The notes below the pieces were generated by a model. It saw only the letters and a list, made by a program, of their open reading frames with translations. It was not told the origin of the DNA and did not search any database. Of a DNA stretch of 64,000 bases, positions 58,579 through 64,000 are shown in pieces. Numbering within the stretch: the first letter of the stretch is position 1; each line of letters begins with the position of its first letter. The DNA lies in the NCBI RefSeq assembly GCF_024586455.1, contig NW_026090925.1, forward strand, positions 124,001 through 188,000, in the 5' to 3' direction. Position numbers and translations under genes: made by a program. This stretch comes from Bactrocera neohumeralis. Its lineage: Eukaryota > Arthropoda > Insecta > Diptera > Tephritidae.

Positions 58579-58970
58579 TATGTTCCCTATGCCCTTGTGT
58601 TTGGACATATGTATGTATAAGTATATATTTTTTCTGTTTCTGTTTTTATTTTTTATTTTATATATTCAAATATTTCTTTCTCAGTTGTTGTTTCAGTCCT
58701 GCTTATTACTTTATTAAGCATAAGGGGTACTGCCAGAAATTTCTCATAAGTAAATATTTGAATTTTTGGTTAGCTGAAGTTGGACCAAAGTAAGTATATA
58801 TACATATATTCAAGGATATATACATGTACATATGTGTATATGAGATTATATAGAATATATATGTATGTACTTGACAGAATTTGAATTTTACAGTATAGTT
58901 TGGGAACTGATTTTCGCTAAGTTTTAACTAGGAAAACCATACCTTAAAACATATATGTATGCATATGTAT

Positions 58971-59447
58971 AAGGTTGTCAAGAAAGTCTTGCGGTATTTT
59001 TGCTAGTTGGCGCTGAAAGTGCGTAGTTCTAGTTTTATTCGTCGTGTTTGATTGATTGTTTTTTTTGAGTCGTTCGTGAGTTATAGCGTCGCAAACATGG
59101 AGCAAAATAAAGAGAAAATACGGCATATTTTACAGTACTACTACGATAAGGGCAAAAATGCATCTCAAGCCGCCAATAAAATTTTTGCAGTTTATGGACC
59201 CGATACAGTTTCCATTTCCACCGCACAACGATGGTTTCAACGTTTTCGTTCTAGTGTAGAGGTGGTCGAAGATGCGCCACGCTCCGGAAGGTCTCTCGTC
59301 GAAAATTGCGGTTAAATCGCTGAATTGGTCGAAAGAGACCGGTATATTAGCAGCCGTAGCATCGGTCAAGAGCTGGGCATGAGTCATCAAAAACTCATTT
59401 CAATTTCAATAAAAAAAAAATTCAATAAAAAAACCGCAAGACTTTAT
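58971..59447 (+). mobile_element. Mariner element, internally deleted
   Basis: Terminal pieces AAAGTCTTGCGGTATTTTTG (left) and the inverted CAAAAACCGC-like end (right, AAAAAACCGCAAGACTTTAT) face each other. ATG 59097 opens a transposase N-terminus (MEQNKEKIRHILQYYYDKGK ... SGRSLVENCG) with the mariner helix-turn-helix, then a stop at 59313. A further 80 bases continue the homology (IAELVERDRYISSRSIG) before a deletion to the 3' end. All catalytic residues are gone. It is nested in the BEL-2 leader. Confidence 0.88.
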
Positions 59448-59587
59448 ATTGCACTTTTGTTTTTCTCCACGGCACTTTAAGGTTTTAAATTTCACTTTTA
59501 TTCGCACTCCGTTTGCTTTTTGCTCTTTTTATAAATTTTTGTTTAGTTAAAATCCGAAGGTGCCTTTCGGTAAGGCTCGAAGGACCA

Positions 59588-60100
59588 TATTTAAACGGGG
59601 ACAATAAAAAATACTGTTGCTGGCTTCAGTGTATATAAATTTAATTAAAAAACGGGTAATTTTGACATTTTTACACTTTAACATTAGATATGTGTATAAA
59701 AAATGTAAATGCACTCGTTCAATGCGAACGTGCGATTGAGATTCCACGGCGAGGAGACAAGATGAGGAAAAAGAGATGTGCAGTATCTCGGTTGAATCAA
59801 ATGCTGAACGCAGCGCGCAAGATTCATCCGATCAATGTAAATATGCTGAAGGTGTCGACGCGGCGCAGTGTCGAAGCGAATGTTGATGGTCGAATTGTTG
59901 ACGTGCGAAATGTATAAATCGAATTGTAAAAAACGAATGTGGTCAAAATAAAAGCGATGATTCAATCCTTTTGACATCGGATGTGGTGAAATCCAATGTG
60001 TCCCCAGGTGTGGTGTATTGGTGGTGTGGTGTGTTGGTGTCTAGCTACGGTGCGCCAGTTTTTCCAGGTAGAGTGGGTGTAAGCTTAACTCATTTAAACA
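59588..60100 (-). repeat. BEL-2 5' LTR
   Basis: Starts TGTTTAAATG at 60100 and ends before the primer-binding-type sequence at 59587. Similar to, but clearly diverged from, the BEL-1 LTR. Confidence 0.85.
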
Positions 60101-60586
60101 GTAAGTTTAAATTTTTTTTTAATTATAAAAATATTTACTTTATTATTTATTTTCATGGTAATATGATCCGATAAGACAAAAATTCATTTTTATCAATCTG
60201 ATGGAGTTCATGATACTATACACGAGATTCAAACACAATTAAAATAAACCATGTTTCCCAAACTGTAAAGCAGTGGTTCCCAAACTTATTTTGTCTACCA
60301 CCCACTTTGAGAACAAATATTTTTTTAGCGCCCCCATTTTTTCACCTATTTAAAAACCACTATACCTTCAAATTAATTATTGTGAATTCTAAACGAAACT
60401 TTTATTATAACCAGCAACTTGAAACCTGAGCGCAGTAGGTAACATACAACGGCGCTTAGGTCTCAAGTTAATTCTTACGAGCTCCACCTGCCAATAAGAA
60501 TGATTATTGAAACACAACTTTATAGTATTAAAACAGAGAATCTTTTATTAAAAATAAAACTAAAATAATCGATCCATATATAAAAA

Positions 60587-61870
60587 CTAATGTGAAGGAT
60601 GAATCTGATGCTGTTTAATAAGTTTGTTAATATCAGGTTCCAATTTACTCAAGAACAGTCGCAAGTCGCCACGTTCGGTAACAAGCAAACGATTTATATT
60701 TTTAGTAAGTAGTGTAGTCACAGCACTAAATCTACGTTCACACAAATATGATGATGGGAATGCTATCAAGAATCGTTGAACGATTGACCACAATCCAGGG
60801 TACAATTGCGAGATCGGTTTTTGTAGCCAAAATTCTTGGTAACCATTTTTGAACTTGATTTTTATTTCCTCGTTTGTTGTCAATTCTATAAGTTCTTCTT
60901 CCAGCTGAGGTGACATTGCTGTGTGGACATTTGAAAAGGGATCCAACACCCAGTCTGGTATTTCCAAGTTCAAAATGTCCTGGTATCGTTCGGTGAAGTC
61001 AATGTGGAGGTTTTCCAAATGTTGGCAGTAGGCAAACAATTCGTCGTTACTGCATGATACTGATAAATTCGGAAAATTGTGAAACACACGTCTGTCCAGA
61101 TTCTTTTTGTGTAGAAGCAGTTTGGCTGCGAAATCAGCAACGACGTTTTTTGTTTTAATTAAATTTAGTTTATCGCCTTGCAGTTGGAGATTCATGTCGT
61201 TGAACAATTTATACAGGTCTGTCATGTAAGCTATATCATACCTTAATGTTATGAGCTTGTCTTGAAATTCTGTATCTTTAGTTTCCAAGAACTCTATAAC
61301 AGAGTCAAACAGGTTGTAGAATCGAGTCAGACAATTGCCTCTTGATAGCCAACGAACTTCAGTATGAAACAACAAACGATTGAAATCCTCGTCATTAGTA
61401 ACACAAAGCTGATGAAATAATCTATCATTCAAAGAGCTGTTGCGGATTTTATTGACTGCTTTGATGACATATTGCAGTGATTGAAATAGTTTTTCACTTA
61501 AGTTTCTAGCAACTAAATGTTGTCTATGAATAACGCAAGGTACACCAAGGACATCTGGAATTTTATTTTTTAAGTACGCTATGAAGCCTTTATGGCACCC
61601 TATCATAGCCGGAGCGCCATCTGTAGCAATTGAAATAATATTTTCCAAAGGAATCTCTTTCTCATCGCAAAACTTTTCCAATACATTGAATATGGTTTCG
61701 CCTTTTGTATCGGTCTCTAAATTTCTATCAAATAATAGTTCTTCACATATGTTCTCATCTTAAATAAAACTCACGTAAGACAACAACAATGCTTCATTAG
61801 TTGGTAAAGTGGACTCATCCAGCTGAAATGAAAATTGGCTTGACCTCAGGTGATCGCACAATGATTCTTC
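60587..61870 (-). pseudogene. hAT transposase C-terminal two-thirds
   Basis: Reading from 61870: SLCDHLRSSQFSFQLDEST, ALLLSYVSFI, an in-frame TAA at about 61758, then 364 open codons. Motifs include SIATDGAPAMIGCHKGF, VPCVIHRQHLVARNL, RWLSRGNCLTRFY and the C-terminal dimerisation block SSYLCERRFSAVTTL. These match ZBED5/FAM200/SCAND3-type hAT transposases. The BED zinc finger and N-terminus are replaced by the repeat block, so the protein is not made in full. The 60587 stop is natural for the family. Confidence 0.85.
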
Positions 61871-61876
61871 AATGTT

Positions 61877-62395
61877 TCCAAAAATATGAATTCTTATTTT
61901 TCCTAGAAATACATTTGTAAAAAAAGGATCTTTCTCCTTTTCTTATTATCTTATTTTCCCCAGAAATACATTTGTAAAAACAAGGATCTTTCTCCTTTTC
62001 GTATTATCTTATTTTTTCCAGAAATATATTTGTAAAATAGGATCTTTCTCCTTTTCTTATTATCTTATTTTCCTCAGAAATACATTTGTAAGAAAGGATA
62101 AAGATCCTTTTTTATTTTCCGCATAAAAGATTTAAAGAGTTCAAAAGCTCAAAACGTGCGCTACATCAGCTACCTACCCGACGTCATATCGCAAGCGATA
62201 AAATAAATTATTCAAGAGCTCAAAGCATGCGCTACATCAGCTCGAACCTACCTACCCTACACCTTTGCCCAAATGATTATATTATGATAGCAAATGCCCA
62301 CATACAGCTTTGGCAATGGCAATAGCAATACGTTTGACAGTTAGTATTCTATAAATTCTATCCTGTCCAGATGCCCCGTTATGAAACGGAGCGAC
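61877..62395 (+). repeat. Repeat block with about four tandem units, nested in hAT
   Basis: Units of about 60 bp at roughly 61888-62110 share CAGAAATACATTTGTAAAA and GGATCTTTCTCCTTTT-TTA. The rest (62110-62395) matches 8808-9070 of Helitron-1 in reverse, including GCGCTACATCAGCTACCTAC and CTATAAATTCTATCCTGTCC. It ends near GATGCCCCGTTAT, a motif also seen alone at 9568-9580. Confidence 0.75.
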
Positions 62396-62676
62396 CGATT
62401 GATATGATTTTAATTTTTTCTATATTCAATAAAATAGGACAGATATGCTTATGTATGAACTACGCGGAGAAAAATATAGAACCGAATTTGAGCAATCTTT
62501 TAATTCATATTAGTTGATGTTTACATGTTGTTGTTGAGAGTCGAGAGCTCATAAAAAACAAATAACCCCCCCGTCCTCTACACAACGCCCCCATTTTCTT
62601 TCTGGGTCTCTTACCGGCCCCCTTGACACCTGCAGCGCCCACAAGGGGGCGTTATCGCCCACTTTGGGAAACACTG

Positions 62677-62995
62677 CTTTAGATGAAAGCTATATCTGCA
62701 ATTATGCATTCCACATTGTATATTTGAATTCATATTATCAGAAGAATTTTTAAAAACAATATGCATTATATCATCGTGTTTCTCAACTTTTCGTTTTATG
62801 GAGTTAATCGATGTGTGCACTGAACGGCTCATATCACAATTTATGTATTTGTAATTAAGCTTTTCCCATAACGATTTTCGAATCATCCTACACTGAACAC
62901 ACGTATCAATAAATGCTTTTAATTTCTGACTGTTTAATACTCGTAATGCGCCAACTTTAAAAAGTTCATCGTTACAAAAAATGTATTTCGTATTT
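62677..62995 (-). other. Possible host exon or gene fragment at the hAT insertion
   Basis: On the minus strand an open stretch of about 100 codons runs from TKYIFCNDELFKVGALRVLN to IQCGMHNCRYSFHLK at the hAT edge. If the hAT and one copy of its duplication are removed, the frame continues about six codons to a stop at about 60245. I do not recognise the protein. It has paired cysteines (TCVQC, CGMHNC). No clear splice site was found at its start, so it may be a remnant or a chance frame. Confidence 0.3.
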
Positions 62996-63317
62996 TAGCT
63001 CCGGATTTGCACTGACGATCATATCATTTATGCACCTTATTACATTTTTCACGTCTTTGTTTACGTTGAGCTTTTTGTCAATTTTTCGATATGTGCCCAA
63101 ATTTATTATAATTGTCGCACTTTTTCATATTCGTTTATTTCGACTTTTGTTACACGTCGCTGTGAATTTATGGGTACGTTTCATTCATATTTGTTTAAGG
63201 CTTCTCTTATTTCTCTCATTGTATTTTTTCGTTGAGCCGCTATTGCCACTTGTAGTCTACGATTTCGTAGTCCTTCTCTCTCGTATTTAACTATTGCTGT
63301 TTCACTCAACTTATAGC
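62996..63317. other. No recognised feature
   Basis: T-rich on the plus strand. The hydrophobic open frame at 63030-63290 (Phe/Leu-rich) is explained by base composition. Confidence 0.4.
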
Positions 63318-63850
63318 CCTGACAGACGAGCAAAATTACTGCGCCTTAAGCAACACTAATGCGCATTGAAATTTTATGGTGACAGACGGCAGACTTGTGC
63401 ATTTAGACAGCTGATAGTGAAATTTGTTCATTTATTAAAAAAAACAAGTTAAATAAAAGTGTGCGAAAAAGTTAAGAATATTGGAAAAATGGATAGCAAA
63501 CTGTGCGTTGTTTATTTTCTGCTATCTAAAAAGATTAAAATTTTTTTTTGTTAACATACTTGTACATAATTTAATAAGCAATATAAAAACTGTTTACCTC
63601 TGAAGCTGTAAACACAAACAAGACGGCAGATTTCAAGCGACATCTGTCAAACAATAGCAGAAACTAGCAATTTTTGGGCAGTGTTTCTTACTCAAATTTG
63701 CTGCCTCAATAACTGTGCCCCTAAGAACTTGTGTATTTTAATATTTGACAGATGTCGTTTGCAGTCTGTCGCGCTCTATGTGTTCAGCACTTGAGTGTTG
63801 TTTTCATACCTGTCGTTGAGCAATTTCTCTCTGACAATTGCCGTCAGGGA
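63318..63850. mobile_element. Possible Harbinger-type MITE
   Basis: The left end CCCTGACAGACGAGCAAAATT faces a right end that reads CCCTGACGGCAATTGTCAGAG in reverse, so the outer seven bases pair exactly and weak pairing follows. ACGAGCAAAATTACTGCGCC resembles Harbinger ends I know from insects. A short ORF at 63489 (MDSKLCVVYFLLSKK) could be a remnant of an accessory or nuclease N-terminus. The target duplication is unclear. Confidence 0.4.
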
Positions 63851-64000
63851 TAATGGGATGCCCAACTTATTCCAGTGTGGGAGCGTCTCAAAATGAGCGT
63901 TTTTTATAACATTTTCCATTGTGGCCAGATCGAAGAAAATAAGAATTTTTGGGCATTTAAATTAAAATGCCCAATTGCACTTTAAACACCACCCAGGAGC

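Larger units (their letters stand above)
46491..60100 (-). mobile_element. BEL/Pao element lacking pol, hosting four nested elements (BEL-2)
   Basis: On the minus strand the 5' LTR is 60100-59588, the primer-binding-type TGGTCCTTCGAGCC is at 59587-59574, and the leader occupies 59573-51837 with three insertions. The gag pseudogene is 51836-50913, the pol remnant and 3' region are 50890-46987 with one insertion, and the 3' LTR is 46986-46491. The own sequence lies in 46491-47933, 50876-52496, 56671-56759, 58579-58970 and 59448-60100, and aligns in order with BEL-1. It shares the pol deletion of BEL-1. The outer end of the 3' LTR is lost at the Gypsy-2 junction. Confidence 0.88.
60271..62676 (-). 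mobile_element. hAT transposon (ZBED/SCAND3-like), defective
   Basis: Ends CAGTGGTTCCCAAACTT (60271) and, in reverse, CAGTGTTTCCCAAAGTGGG (62676) form terminal inverted repeats of the hAT type. The flanks CTGTAAAG and CTTTAGAT agree at five of eight bases with the hAT NTNNNNAN pattern, a decayed 8-bp target duplication. The interior has a transposase pseudogene (60587-61870) and a tandem-repeat block (61877-62395). AGCGCCCCC-type sequence near both ends is familiar from SPIN-like hATs. Confidence 0.85.

Noticed and set aside
63030..63290. 86-codon hydrophobic ORF as a membrane protein
   Set aside because: Phe/Leu content matches T-rich DNA; no homology recognised and no neighbours to support it.
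1..64000. tRNA and rRNA genes
   Set aside because: I saw no cloverleaf with B-box GGTTCGAATCC type sequence and no rRNA-like blocks; GGTTCGAATTGAA near 32012 is part of the Helitron end.

Overview
This 64 kb window looks like insect repeat DNA. It is AT-rich and I find no convincing intact host gene. It is built almost entirely from transposable elements of families typical of higher Diptera: a Jockey LINE, an RTE-like LINE, BEL/Pao and env-bearing Gypsy LTR elements, Helitrons, mariner, hAT and other DNA transposons, plus ACATACAT/ATGTATGT stretches. A tephritid fruit fly is my best guess, but that is inference from element style, not from a marker gene.

Layout, left to right. 1-1746: broken RTE-like LINE (minus). 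1760-17440: one Jockey LINE (Jockey-A, minus) split into four pieces by a 6.9 kb Helitron with exact ends (3118-10006), a dispersed repeat (10136-11118) and a gag-only BEL element with LTRs and a 5-bp target duplication (11581-16865). 17441-18095: LINE and mariner-like scraps. 19256-19534: long perfect-looking hairpin. 19714-20548: PIF1-type helicase fragment. 20549-30398: a second Jockey (Jockey-B, plus) whose ORF2 is split by Gypsy-3 (24127-29571). 30399-31948: another BEL gag. 31949-33095: small Helitron with exact ends. 33140-34860: repeats and unassigned DNA. 35225-39440: decayed Gypsy-1 (plus). 39565-46490: Gypsy-2 (minus), with long open gag, pol and env. 46491-60100: BEL-2 (minus), carrying four later insertions: an RTE LINE (47934-50875), a two-gene TA-flanked DNA transposon (52497-56670), a long-TIR element (56760-58578) and a deleted mariner (58971-59447). 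60271-62676: hAT element. 63318-63850: possible Harbinger-type MITE.

The most interesting item is the element at 52497-56670. It has a transposase ORF followed on the same strand by a second gene that I can assemble from six exons, all in phase and with canonical GT/AG sites, giving about 261 codons with a DUF4806-like domain. A relative 4 kb away (56760-58578) keeps only the start of that second gene, and a similar terminus appears at 34397. I read this as a DNA transposon family with a transposase plus an accessory DUF4806 protein.

Other points: BEL-1 and BEL-2 share the same pol deletion, suggesting a non-autonomous BEL family moved in trans; Gypsy-2 gag and pol are offset +1 at a run of six C; the Helitron-1 RepHel has two likely introns and lacks the first histidine of the HUH motif.
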